DNA of 64,000 bases from Terana coerulea (Eukaryota > Basidiomycota > Agaricomycetes > Polyporales > Phanerochaetaceae): NCBI GenBank assembly GCA_024811115.1, contig JAKOGH010000198.1:124001-188000 (forward strand), read 5' to 3'. The translations under genes were made by a program, and so were the position numbers. This document shows, in pieces, positions 13,192 through 24,215 of this stretch. Each line of letters opens with the position of its first letter. The stretch's first letter is position 1. The notes below the pieces were generated by a model. The model was not told the origin of the DNA and ran no database searches. It worked only from the letters and a program-made list of their open reading frames with translations.

Positions 13192-15325
13192 ATGTTGGAC
13201 TACGGATTCAAGGTCGTCTGGTTCGCGGTGTCCCTCTCAGGTACGCCCGCTGGAGTTTCGGAGCCGCCCGCTGAGTAGCGTCGGCTAGATTAGACTTTGG
13301 TGCTCACTCATCGCTCATTAATTTAGGGCTGCTGAGCAGCTGGATCGCGCTGCCAGCGTTCCCAAGAACAGTGGCACAGGGAGTTTGGATACCTCTCGTT
13401 TACGGCTCTGTCGATACTGTACTCCAAGGAATATTTTGTTTAGGTGCGTTCACCCAGGGCTTGGCGCGTCGTGTTAGCTGACGCATATATAGGACTCATA
13501 TGGCGGATGGATCCTTTCCTCATGCCCAGCGGCTTTTGCATAGGTGCGTAGCATTTTCTGAGAGCGGCCAGAGTTCGCGATTCTCGAGTGAAGATGCGCC
13601 GTCCGGGCGATTATCCTCGCTGCCCCGAGTTTCAAATTTAGTCACGGCGGAACTGTCATAGGAATTTGTCAAACCGCGACTCTGGCCTTCTTCAACTTCC
13701 CCCCCTACATGATACCATTTGTCTTACAACTTTACAGCTCAGACGGCCCTCACGCATCTATGCTGGTCCTGTCTCGCGGGTCTTTCAGTAGCGGTCACAC
13801 TCATGACGGCGGCCGACGTATTTCTTGACCATCGCCTTGGCAGGCTATTCCGCATGTTCGTTGCAGGCTTTCGTTGTGCGATTGACCTGCTCATCGCTGA
13901 CGTAATTTTCTAATCAGGATCTCAGGAAGACTGTCTCGACTTGTATTGATCGGACTGTTTCCCTGGTCGTCTTTGCGATACAGTTGTCATTCCTGCTTAG
14001 ACTACACGCTGCTCAACCTGCGGACAGTATGAATTGTGATGCGACCAAACCCACATGGTGAGTCCGCTGATGCTCGGTGGCTTGACATGCATTGAGCACT
14101 GATCCACAACTCTTCTTGAAACAGGGTCCGTCTACTAGGCTACTCAGGAACATCCCTCATCCTTGCTATACCCTCCTTGATCCTATCCCTCATCACATTA
14201 GCTCGTTTCTTCTACCCTCCACACCAGCACGACACCATCCCAGTTGTGCGCCATAGCGTTTATGGGCATCATGGGCACGACGCACTTACGTCGCTTCCAA
14301 GCCGGCGCATGCGCACTCGAGAGTCCAAGATCCGTCCGAGACTCGCCGACTCCTTCCCGTTTTCTGAAACCCCGCCTGCCGCTCGCTCCGGGATGCGCTT
14401 ACCGAAGTCAATATTTCCCGAGCTCGAGTCCCCGCCACTCAGTCCCGGCCGTGCGCCATCCCAAGCCAAGCACTCCAAATACCACCTGCCGTTCACGCCC
14501 TCTCCAATACACTGGCAACACTCGAACCCGTCGAGTAGACGGCCGAGCACACAGCGTGACCGAGACTCGCCGAGCGTGCAGGAGGTCGAGCGGAGCCGGC
14601 ACAGCTCGTACCGCAGCGCGAGCGTGCCATCGCCAATTATCTTCTCGTCGCCTTCACGCACCGACTCGCGACAGAACGCGAACCACGCGCCGCGCGAACC
14701 GACGGTGATCGACATCTCGCCGTCGCCTGGGCCGATTGTGTACGATGACGAGAAGGACGACGACGAGGCTCGATCACGGAGGTGCACCATGAGCCGTACG
14801 ATGTGGCGGACGAGGGTGTGGTGGGATCGCTGCGCTGGATACGGGGCTCTGACCATGGGTCGGTAGGGAAGAAGGATAAGGAGAGCTTCGTCGGGTATGC
14901 TGGGAGTATGACGGAGGAAGATGACCTGGAGGAGCCGTCGGCCTATGCCTTCCCGCCATACCCCAGGATACGACGGTCGGCGTCGGGACGTGAGTATAAC
15001 CATGCTGTACTTTTACCTATTGAACGATCTCGCTGACATGCTGTTCACAGAACCGCCATGGCTAGACGAGCCGCACGACCCGGCGCCGCCGCTCAGTCGC
15101 CTCCTCGGCTTCCAGATATTCACTGCCGCGCTCGTTATCGTCGCGTCGATCTCGTCGCTCGTCGACATCCTGTCGCACCGGGCGACGCCAACCGCGTTCG
15201 GGACGCAGCACATCGCGCTCGTGCTGGCGGCGTGGGGCCCGTGCCTGTTCGTGCTGACGGTCATGCTCCGCAGTTGGCTGTTCAGCTACTCGCGGCCGAC
15301 GCCCCGGCTCGCGTGGTGTCGATGA
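13192..15325 (+). CDS. Putative seven-helix membrane protein (orphan receptor-like)
   Basis: Seven exons join with consistent phases: 13192-13240, 13327-13443, 13493-13543, 13738-13859, 13918-14057, 14125-14989 and 15051-15325, about 540 residues. Hydrophobic segments are visible at VVWFAVSLSGLLSSWIAL, PLVYGSVDTVLQGIFCLGL, LTHLCWSCLAGLSVAVTLM, VSLVVFAIQLSFLLRL, SLILAIPSLILSLITLA, FQIFTAALVIVASISSLV and IALVLAAWGPCLFVLTVML. That makes five helices, a polar Ser/Arg/Pro-rich loop of about 260 residues, then two more helices and a short tail. The arrangement resembles a G-protein-coupled receptor with a long third cytoplasmic loop, but I see no Ste2, Ste3, Git3 or rhodopsin motif, so ligand and coupling are unknown. 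A single-base frame break lies near 14763-14770 in the acidic end of the loop; either side reads well. Coding status is firm, the receptor role is inference. Confidence 0.75.
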
Positions 15326-15933
15326 TACCAACTGCCTATTCACACGTCTTCGTGATGCCCTCATGCCAGTCGCCCTCTCGGTGCCACGCCGCCACGCCAT
15401 ACCATTACTTCCGCCTTCCCCCTTCGTCGCCCTCCGCGGATGGCACTGCACCCCGCCTCGGCCTCTTGCTTCCTCCTCTCGACTCTCGCACACACGCTCT
15501 TTGCATTTTCTCTCTTGCTTTCCGCCTGGAATTTGGACGACCCGCCTATGATAAACAGCCTGCTCTCATTCCGATACCATTCTTGAATACCCGTTGTACT
15601 TGTGCTTTGTATCTTACGTGTATCAGTAGCCCACCATAATACCCCTCCCCGCTCTCATTTCGTTGGTAAATAGTCCGAACCCAGCGTAGAAGCAAACGGT
15701 TGCGCCCGCATACGTTCCTTTGTGTAGTGTAATACATCTCTCACGCTCATTCATGTGACTGGTGATGAGGGATTGAGTGTCATTACGATGCGGAGGAACG
15801 CAGGGTGATATGGTAGATCAGCGAAAGCGAGGTGGCGTTGAAGCCATGAATGCATATACAACACACAAGACCCAAAGATGATCATAGAAAAGCAAGAGAA
15901 TGTACGAGGGTGTCTTTTGGCGTAGTGGGCCAT
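15326..15933. other. Convergent 3' flanks, no gene seen
   Basis: About 600 bases between the stop of the seven-helix gene and the stop of the CBS-domain gene, which point at each other. It probably holds both 3' untranslated regions. Open frames here are short and have no recognisable features. Confidence 0.4.
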
Positions 15934-16734
15934 TCAGAAACCGTTTCTCGATGCGAAGGTCTGGCACAGGTGAACAGGTGAGTTCGTGCAGAGGTATGCT
16001 TGAAGAGCACTCACTTCGAGGTCATGTCTCGTCACCACTGCGAGCACAAACTTTCTTCTTGTGTCGGTCACTAGAGGTAAAAGCAATCAGCTATTTCCGC
16101 GAGATTCTCACGTATCTAGTGACTCACCAAGGGCGAAAATCTTGTCCTGCAAGAACTGCTCCAGCTCCGCAAGCGGTGTTGACGGCGTGATGACTGTGTA
16201 CGGATGGGAGCTCGAGCGGATGAACTTCGTTATGTACTTCGAAACCTTGTCGTCCTACTCCGCCAATGAGTTTGAGTTGATACACACACATAGCAGCATG
16301 ACGATGGAGGGGCATACCGGCTGTGCTTGGCCCGCCTCCCACTTGGTCTTCAACGCCGCGACGTCAATGTACCCGATGGGCTTGCGATTCCTATCGAGAA
16401 CTCTGCACGCACGCACACCGAGACAGGGTCAGAGTAGTGGAATAGAGCACCAAAGCGGGGCATGCGCACGGCAGTTGTGAGAAGTCCCGCTCGTACGCCA
16501 ACTCAATCGCCCGTGAGATCGCCTCGTCCTGGGGCAGCGCAAACGCTGGCGGAAGCTGTAGATCCTGCGTCCCACCCCAAAGTGTCATTTTTATTGCACG
16601 TTGCAATGGTGAGCGTCCAAGCGCACCTCGACCACCGAGCCGCGGTACCTGTCCCCCGAGCCAAAAGCGGGGTACGCCAGTCCGTTCACTGCGCTCGACG
16701 CCCCTGCGGTAGACTGCACAGCGGCGGTAGCCAT
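15934..16734 (-). CDS. CBS-domain protein
   Basis: Read on the minus strand, ATG at 16734 begins MATAAVQSTAGASSAVNG and the stop is at 15934-15936. Six exons give about 165 residues. The protein contains a CBS pair: first DEAISRAIELAYERDFSQLP followed by VLDRNRKPIGYIDVA, then YTVITPSTPLAELEQFL followed by RRKFVLAVVTRHDLE. CBS pairs usually bind adenosyl ligands and regulate a partner or act as energy sensors. Here no catalytic domain is attached, so this is a stand-alone CBS protein of unknown partner. All five introns (for example the one between FSQLP and VLDRN) have GT-AG borders and the frame is unbroken. The family call is firm; the specific role is not known. Confidence 0.85.
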
Positions 16735-17528
16735 GTCTTCGAGTATGTGAGAGGGTGGGGGAGAGGGGAGATGTGCAGTGGGGACGTAGAGGAGATGGAT
16801 TGTAAGAGGGCTATAACATGGTGGCGGAATGAATCAGGCCATTTTGCGTGGATATGGGCGCTTGACCGCAACAGTTTGGCTCGAACGCTCGTGCAAAAGT
16901 TGTGAGGTCGTGCCATTCCCGAGATCTATCCTTTCAATCTTATGCATTTTCGATACGTTCAGTCTACTCTCGACATACACACAAGCTCTGCACAGTTGGC
17001 TCCGACATTTCTTTATCAGCCGACTCTGCAAATGCATAAACCTCGCCGAATCAAAACCTCGCCGAGGCCGGCCGTTTCTTCCGCACCATCGGTGACTCTC
17101 CCGTTGGTACGCCTCTCATCGTCCTTGCACGTAGGCAAGTCACAAGTGTACAACTGTGTAATATCTCTGTCGGAACGAAGCAGGCTGTCCATCCATATGC
17201 CCGCAGTCAAAAATCATTCCCGGACATCTCATCCCGGTCGCAGGGGCATTATCTGTATGTTTCTGTTGCTCGCGGTCCCTTGGGAGTATATCCTAGGCAA
17301 CCTATTCACTACACAGTATTCTATGAGTAGTGTTGGATGTCGTGAACAAGCCCACTGTCATGTTCAACCGAGCTTCTTGACATACGAGGTTTGCGGCCCC
17401 CGCTGACTCCTCAAACGGTTGCGAGAGTCTTTGTAACGGAGGCGCGTGGAATCATTGCCTTGTTAGTAGCAATTGACTAATCACCTGTAATTTATGTAGG
17501 CGTTCAACGCTGCGTAGGATGTTGCAAA
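16735..17528. other. Intergenic, no supported gene
   Basis: About 800 bases upstream of the CBS-domain gene, including its promoter. Several open frames of 60-150 codons overlap on both strands; none has a recognisable domain or splice structure. Confidence 0.4.
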
Positions 17529-17780
17529 TCAGTGGACATTGTCAACCTTTTTCTTCTGGGGTGCATTGCTGACACTTCTGCTACACTTAGAAGCAAAAGC
17601 AGAAACGTGCTTGTTGATGTCGGCCTTGGCATTCGGAACGGCATTCTGCCAGTGGATAACCCCGAGAATGCGACCGTCGATAGCGGCAGCGGTACCCCCA
17701 GCGGCAGCATTGCCGGTGGCGTGATGAAGATAGGCCTGAATATCAATGGCAGGGATTTGTACGTTCGAGGTTTGAGCCAT
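17529..17780 (-). CDS. Small unrecognised open frame, possibly a gene fragment
   Basis: ATG at 17780 opens an 83-codon frame beginning MAQTSNVQIPAIDIQAYLHH and ending in a lysine-rich stretch before the stop at 17529. Its composition (Ala, Ile, Asn-rich, no runs of rare residues) looks more protein-like than the surrounding frames, but I recognise no family. It lies about 170 bases from a MITE in a gene-poor region, so a decayed gene fragment is possible. Low confidence. Confidence 0.2.
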   Translation of the reverse strand: MAQTSNVQIPAIDIQAYLHHATGNAAAGGTAAAIDGRILGVIHWQNAVPNAKADINKHVSAFASKCSRSVSNAPQKKKVDNVH

Positions 17781-17954
17781 TGTGTTCCCTATTGAAGTGT
17801 TTGGTTGCAGCAGTCACAACCTTGCCCTTCTGCAAGAAATTTAGGACAGCCTTACGAAGCACAGTCGGCGAAACGACATACCCCCGATATGCAATGGTGT
17901 CCAGGAAGTGGGTGCTGGTCTATCTATAAGCTCCTTGGATGACACCAGTTCACA

Positions 17955-18341
17955 AGGATCCCGCCTTATCCTACCAGAGGTGCGATCCCAGATTCACCCA
18001 ATTTTGGCCAATTTCGGGCAGGGAGATTTGAGCTAAGATCCTGGTTTTTCGGGCATCAGGGCCTGATACCCTGCTCCAGGCGCAGGTTGTAGCGCCCAAA
18101 TTCGGGCCATATTCTCGCGCCTGGCGGCTGAGCGCCCAAAATATGCCTCACAAATGCGTTTTTTTGCTCAATTTTGGGGCGGATGTGCTCCAAAAGCGGT
18201 CGGTTTTGGGCAACGGTACATGCAAGATTTTCGCCAGCTGGGGCCAGGTTTCGGGCATACCACCCTGAGGGGTCGCTTCGTATTTTGGCCAAATTTCAGG
18301 CACCCTAGGATCGCACCTCTGGAGGCATTAGGCGGGGTCCT
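17955..18341. mobile_element. hAT-like MITE (non-autonomous, 387 bases)
   Basis: The two ends are inverted copies of each other for about 37 bases: AGGATCCCGCCTTAT at the left and, on the opposite strand, AGGACCCCGCCTAAT at the right, then a shared CCAGAGGTGCGATCC. Immediately outside lie identical 8-base direct repeats AGTTCACA at 17947-17954 and 18342-18349. Eight-base target duplication is the hallmark of the hAT superfamily. The interior has no transposase and is rich in short motifs such as TTTTGGCCAA and GCGCCCAAA in both orientations. This is therefore a non-autonomous element that needs an hAT transposase from elsewhere. The structure is read directly; the superfamily is inferred from the duplication length. 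Confidence 0.8.
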
Positions 18342-18349
18342 AGTTCACA

Positions 18350-19260
18350 GCGCCGCCGGCCTTCTTCCGCCCAGCAAGGCCGCGGCTCGTGAGACTCCGA
18401 GGCTCAAGGTCTTGTCCACCGTTTTGCAAGCTTCATTTTGAGCAAGCGCCGTCTTCATGACTTGTACTTCCACTACGTGGTCTGGAACGGACGAGGAGCC
18501 TAATACTACGTGGCAAGTACTAGTGACTTGACCCGGACGCCGCTACTAGTACTCAGACTCGAACACTTAGTCCTCTCCTTCTACTTATACACTTATACTG
18601 CGCTCCCTCACCCCTCTGTGCAACAGACTTCTACACTGTACTATCTCCAGCTGACGTTTTAGGCGAGTGATATTAAATGCTCTCTTACTAACCAAGTTGG
18701 CACTGGCAAGTTCTTCACATTGATGAAAATACATAGGTCGCAAAACTCGACATGCTCAAATACAAAAGCTTAATAGCTAATCACTCCCCATGACAATATT
18801 TATAGCGTATGAATGTTTCTTCTAGCGAACCTTAGCGCGCAAGGAACTTGGGTCCGCAGAGAGAACCGGAAGTGTTGAGGACGAAGCGCCAGAAGCTGCT
18901 CAGATCCGGCGGGAAACGCCACAAAGTCGAACCGCCGGGAAACGCCGACTAGGCGCTTCCCCGCGCCCGCCGACGCGTCGCGATCGAAGCCGTTGACTAC
19001 GAATAAACAGGCAAACGCGTGACTCGTCAGCCCCTTGGGGTATATATACGCACCTGGCTCGACCGTACTTTCCTCATCTCCCCTTCCTCCCACCTCCCAT
19101 CTTCCCCTTCTCCAGCACTGAAGCCCGAACCCCGAACTCGCGGTGCACTTCTTTCCTCTGCCTCACTGGCACTCGTAGTTTCACTTGCTCAGTCTCCTTT
19201 TAGGCAGACTTTATTTCAGGCTGGAGTAAGGTGTAGCCTTCCTCTGCCTCCAAGACCTTA
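18350..19260. other. Gene-free region with promoter-like segment
   Basis: No supported gene. Near 19041 a TATATATA box is followed by a long C/T-rich stretch (about 19066-19130), a combination found in fungal promoters and in retrotransposon long terminal repeats. The tandem repeat array begins just downstream. I see no matching second LTR and no retrotransposon protein nearby. Confidence 0.35.
19041..19048 (+). promoter_or_regulatory. TATA-like box upstream of tandem repeat array
   Basis: The sequence GGGGTATATATACGC at about 19037-19051 is a good TATA box. It is followed within 25-90 bases by a pyrimidine-rich tract. No protein frame follows, so if it is used it would drive a non-coding or LTR-type transcript. 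Confidence 0.3.
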
Positions 19261-19269
19261 GGTTCGGCC

Positions 19270-19945
19270 TGTCTAAACCCAAGGCTCGACAAGAAGAGTG
19301 TCTGGGAACTTTCCAGCCTCTTCAGGATGTTGGGCTCAGCACCCACTTCAAAAGTAGATGTCGAGCCCTGCCACGCTTATAGCGCGCCCTGTCTCAGGGA
19401 ATATCGAAGAGCAGGCGCCGAGGTGTGTGCAGTGGCACGCTCTGCCTCTCGAGGGGTTGGAAACTTTCAACCCCTTGAGAAGAAGAGTGCTCGGGAAACT
19501 TTCCGACCTCTTCAGGATGTTGGGCTCAGTACCCACTTCACAAGCAGATGTTCCCTGCGCTTGTAGCACGTACTGTCTTGGGGAGCATCCTAGTGCCTCT
19601 GTGGGGCCGGGCTCGGTTCCCACTCAAAGAGCAGGTGCCGAGATGTACGCAGCGGCATGCTCTGCCTCTCGAGCAACTGGAAACTTTCAGTCGCTTGGCA
19701 AGAAGAGTCTCCGGGAAACTTTCCGGCCTCTTCAGGATGATGGGCTCGGTACCCACTTCGAAAACATGTGTTCAAGTTGAGCTCTGTGGTTGTAGGATGC
19801 CTGTTCTAGGCCCGGCGCTCGACACTTGCAATACACACTGCTTCTCGGGGACTGGACAATTGCAGCTCCTCGGCAAGTGGAGACTCGTCTTTGAGCCTCT
19901 TCAGGGTGTTGGGCCTCGTGCCCACACCAACAGGTAGGTGTTGGG
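19270..19945 (+). repeat. Degenerate tandem repeat array, about four units of 170-220 bases
   Basis: A core of about 50 bases recurs: AAGAAGAGT, then GGAAACTTTCC, CCTCTTCAGGATG, TGGGCTC and ACCCACTTC. Copies of CTCTTCAGG lie near 19318, 19508, 19728 and 19897, so spacings are about 190, 220 and 170 bases. Between cores, segments such as GCTCTGCCTCTCGAG and GAAACTTTCA are also shared. The last unit is the most diverged. The units are too unequal for a simple minisatellite and their lengths are not constant multiples of three. No protein reading is preserved across units. Confidence 0.7.
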
Positions 19946-21313
19946 TTCACACCTGCCCTGTCTCTCTCGAGCTAAGAGTACTCCCGCTCTACGGCAAGGG
20001 AAGGTTGCCTTCGGGCGAGGGGATCATACCCACCTTTCTAGGGTTGGGCATTATCCCGGCTCCGGGCCGAGTCCTCTGGCTGGCATCACACACACGGACA
20101 CACACATAGGCCGACCCTGGACACTGTCAACAACAACTAGTACAACTGTACCAGGTGCAATGCTCTCAACTGGGGACGGAAATAGTGGTGCAGTCTCCGA
20201 GTAACTAGCTGGGGAACAGACCAGCTTGAGACTGGCTTTCTCTGTTGCAGACGGTAGCTACTTATACATGTGTAGTCCTAAACTGTACAGTACCACCCGG
20301 TATCCTTGTGTATGTACTAGAGCAGTCCAGAACAATAGAGAAACATATGGAGACCACAAGTATCGATGAAAGAACAATAGATAGGGGTAGAAGACAATGG
20401 AAATGAAAAGAATACCCTAGAGGCGCTCAGAAGTTCATGACAGACACAACACCACGATGACACCTGGGCCTTCTTCCTCATGTCTTTGCAACGTGGGGAA
20501 GTGGAGGTGCAGACGCGTAAAGAAACTAGCGGGCATGTTGGCCGGGGCAAATGTATTCCTGACGGAGGGGTGCTTCTAGTCGTCCTGGCACAGACCTCTT
20601 CACGGTCGTCGGGACGAGCAGTTCTCAGGTCCTCGGACCTGAGAACGAAACTAACCTGTGCCTTAAGTTACTGTACCCTTGTGCTTGAATATAGTTGTTT
20701 CATTGCATTGGCACACTGGATTGAACAGGCTGGGACTTAAGACTCGGATATCAAAATGTTCAACCTGTGTAGTTGAAAGACTCGAATTTATTACATAGCA
20801 TCAAGGCGGCCAACCCCAAGATTTTCAGTAGGGTAAGATTTGGCAATTCTGCGCTGTGCTAGATGTTCCAAGTCAGAACGTGCGCTCTGACACTGACCTT
20901 ACTGGCATTCTGCCAGTCCTGGTCAAATATGATCATTCTCAAGCAGGATCTGTACGACATACCATCAACGTGCGCTCTCTGGGCTAGTAGCGGGCGATTG
21001 AAGCCTGCGACGCCAGCGTCAGCAGTACAGAAGCATATTCTTATATACATTGCAGGTATGTAAGATGACTAGGAGTGATACGTAGTGTAAACAGTCAACA
21101 CATGCGTATGCGGTGACTATGTAAAGATGTCGCAGTGGGATGGGTCCGTCAAAACGTACGGAGCCCGGAAGTGATACCAAGAAAGCAATCCTGAAACGAA
21201 AGCATAGACAGCATATTCCAAATGAGCAGAGCAGAGAGGAACCTATGGAAACTTAGCGATGTAAAGACAGGCAGCGAGAGCGGATGCATGAGAGCGGAGC
21301 TCGAGAATCTAGC
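19946..21313. other. Gene-free region
   Basis: About 1.4 kb between the repeat array and the amidase gene. Open frames are short and unconvincing. The part nearest 21313 is presumably the amidase 3' flank. Confidence 0.4.
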
Positions 21314-23374
21314 TTAAACGCCAAACTCCTTCTGCACGAACGGGTGGCCCGCATCGCGCAACGCGCGCTCGACGAGCTTCATGCCCTCGAGCACTTTCTC
21401 CTCTTCGAACCGCTTGCCGACGACTTGCACGGCAAGCGGTAGCCCGTGCATCACCGCAGCGTCATACTGCGAGTATATAGCGCGTTCGCAGTCGTTGAGC
21501 CGCTGGTAGGTGTCTGTTGAGGTGAAGTCTGGTGGGAGAGCATCCAGGGCCTCGTCCACGTACGTCGTGGGGACGACGCCGGCGGGGAGATCGAGCTGTA
21601 CATATTTACGTTAGTCTCGGACCGACACCAGCTCAATGCCAGCGCTACTCACGGTGTTGAAGAGGAAGCAGTAGTCTGCAGCAATCAGCGGAACCGCGGC
21701 TGCTGCACTTTTGTGCATGGGCGGCAGCGCATGCGGCACAGTGAGGATAAAATCGATGCCCTGCGTGTGCATCGCCTGAGCCCACCGCTGGCGGTACTCC
21801 TCCCTGCGGACAGCAAGCTCACGTTCCTGGGTGACGCTTTGCGGATGTAGGCACTCCAGCACGTCGGCGTATGCGTCATTGCGCCCGGTCGGAGTGGACG
21901 ACCAGCGCAAATAGTGTGCTATGAGCCGTTTCGCGAGCAGCGGCATCCGCGCGGCTTGGAAAATTTGCGTGAGTGCGGCGTTCATGTACTCGCCAGGGGT
22001 AAGCGGGTTCAAGATGGAGGAACCTAGACGCAAGGGCCAGTCAATGTCATATTTCTACAAGGTTCAATCGGGGTATATAGTACCTCCATCAGCAAAACAT
22101 AGTGAGAAGCCTATTTTCAGACCTTCTAGTGGGTTAGGCCCCTCGCTATAGCTTTAATCAGGAGTTATGAGCGTAAACTCTCTTCTGTGCCACTCACAAG
22201 TCGACGACTTGATGTCCTTGCGCGTTGAGCGCATCAATAGTGCACGACAGTGCGCGTCTACAAGCAGGTGTGGGGGTGATGAGACCTACACACCCATATG
22301 TCACCGAGAACGCCGAAAGTTACAATCAAACCAGACGTACCATCGTTCCAAAGGATGCCCCACTTGGGTTTCCTGCCGCTCAGCACAAAGTCCACAGAGC
22401 GCCACGGGATAGGAGTACACTAGGTGAACCATACGTGACAGCGTTAAGCACCGGCGCGATCGCCGCCTACAGAGCAAACGTAAAACACGACAAGACGCAC
22501 CGTGTGGTCGTACTCCCAGGGCTTCATGCCCACCACCCGCTCCCAAAATTCGCACAGGTCGTCCAAGCGTTTCGCCATCGGCGACGCAGTCTGCACGCCC
22601 TCGAGCCCAGGGACGGTCGTGCGGCAGCCCAGCGTGGGGAAGCGTCCAGCGGAGGCCTTCATGCCGTACACGCCGCACCACGCGGCGGGGATGCGTACGC
22701 TCCCGCCGACGTCGGACGCAATCTCGATCGTGCTCCCGCCATAGGCCAGCAGCGCCGCACCGCCCCCTGTGGACGCGCCGGGCGAGAAGTCCGGGTTGTG
22801 TGGATTGCTCGTCTCGCCGAACAGGTCGCTCTTGCATTCGAACGCGAGCAGCCCGGCGGGGACGGTCGTCTTGACATGGAGCAGCGCGCCGGCGTCCCTC
22901 AGGAGCCGGACGATGGGAGCAGAGGCTGTTACGGGCTGATGTGCGTTTGATACAAATCCTAGGGTGCTGTCGTGCCCTTCCACATCAATTACGTCCTTGA
23001 GACTGACAGGGACGCCGGAGAGCGGACGGTTCGGCGCGTAGGAGGAGAGTGCCTCGTCGAACATGAGGTCCGCGAGACAGTTCGTCGCAGCATGGGCGGA
23101 CAGACACCGCTTGCCGTACGCATCCAGAACTGCCTGTGCTGTTGTCTGCCCGCTGCTACAATTCGCGACGGTTTGCGGCAAGGAGAGACCGAGGATGTGC
23201 TTGTCTTTCTCCGTGAGTGATTGGTCATATAGGGGTGCAAGGTGTTCGACCTTGCTAGCAATGTCCTGTAGCTTCCGCTCACTAAGGGGCTGGGTTAGAT
23301 CTAGTATGAACACGAAGTATGCGTAATACACACCAAGCAGCAAGGTGGCCAGAATTAGAGGAGGAGGAGAACAT
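21314..23374 (-). CDS. Amidase signature enzyme (fungal amidase)
   Basis: This gene encodes an amidase-signature hydrolase, which cleaves C-N amide bonds with a Ser-cisSer-Lys triad. The signature region reads PDFSPGASTGGGAAL then IEIASDVGGSVRIPAAWCGV; the likely catalytic lysine is in GVPVSLKDVID, the nucleophile in DVGGSVRIP and the bridging serine in GASTGG. The N terminus has a hydrophobic stretch (LILATLLLGVYYAYFVFIL), which suggests a membrane anchor. Exons on the minus strand include about 22501-23374, the piece with PIPWRSVDFVLSGRKPKWG, NDGLITPTPACRRAL, GLKIGFSLCFADGG and the last exon ending in VQKEFGV. Two oddities: ATG at 23374 is one base out of frame with the anchor, and after FADGG the frame shows two stops within 29 bases that are bordered by GT and AG but are too short for a normal intron. 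Identity is firm; these two junctions are not. Confidence 0.88.
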
Positions 23375-23418
23375 GGTAAAAGAGGGTGACCGAAGTTGCC
23401 GAGAGGAGGAGGCGGACG

Positions 23419-23426
23419 TTATATAG
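23419..23426 (-). promoter_or_regulatory. TATA-like box of the amidase gene
   Basis: On the minus strand the sequence CTATATAA lies about 45-52 bases before the amidase ATG at 23374, a fitting place for a core promoter element. Confidence 0.4.
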
Positions 23427-24215
23427 GAGACCCTAAGACATTCCGACGAGACAGATCAGTGTGCGTCCATAACAATATGATTGTTGGATCTCTCCGGCTC
23501 GCAGATCTGGGCGTCACCATAATTGCTTCCGCCATGGCTCAGACGTGCTAACCGCATTGGTCGCTTCCGAGTTCCACTAGGTTCGCATTCCCCGCCCGCA
23601 GAAGACGAAACATGCGTTATTACGCAGTATCGCAGCAGTCTACGCTGAGCACAAATGCGAGCAAGGAATTGCGACTCATGTGCATGAGCCTGAGGCATTC
23701 GTTCAAGCGCTTTCTCGCAGAGACTGTTCCTGTTGTAGACTCGGATTCGGTAGACTCCAGTTCGACGACGATGGCTCACCTGCTGTAGTATTTTCCAGAA
23801 TTTAATTCCAATTATTAAAATATAGTCGCTGAAGAGGCTCATGAGTTCATTTGTGCCAGAAACAGAAGAGAAGCTCACCAAAGCCTTTCGGCCAGCCCGC
23901 TGGTGTGTGCGAGTCGACGGCAGGCACAAAGCACAGACGCTCCGGAACGCACCGTGACGACGCGTTACCGGGTGATGATCAGCATGTGACACGTGACAGT
24001 AACATGTCCATAATTAACCTGTTCCCACGGTCACTGGAGTAAACGAGTCTAATCCCTCCGTCCACCGTCGCACAGACCTGCTCTATCGAACCTCTGACTA
24101 TCAACATTGCTATATCTCTCTCGACGTGTGTTTCGCTCGACATAACGTTGCTGACGAGTATTTCTCATCGAAAATTGTAGAATCATCTCGCTTGACAACT
24201 ACCACAAAGTACGGC
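23427..24215. other. Divergent promoter region
   Basis: About 800 bases separate the amidase (-) and the acidic unknown protein (+), so both promoters should lie here. An open frame on the minus strand (23456-23992) shows no family features and is not called. Confidence 0.4.

Noticed and set aside
13544..13718. Reading the seven-helix gene through 13676-13737 (CQTATLAFFNFPPYMIP)
   Set aside because: That frame soon hits a stop. Skipping to the acceptor at 13737 joins FCI to AQTALTHLCW in phase and gives a continuous helix.
18350..20300. Complete LTR retrotransposon
   Set aside because: No second LTR, no primer binding site and no gag or pol frame could be found.
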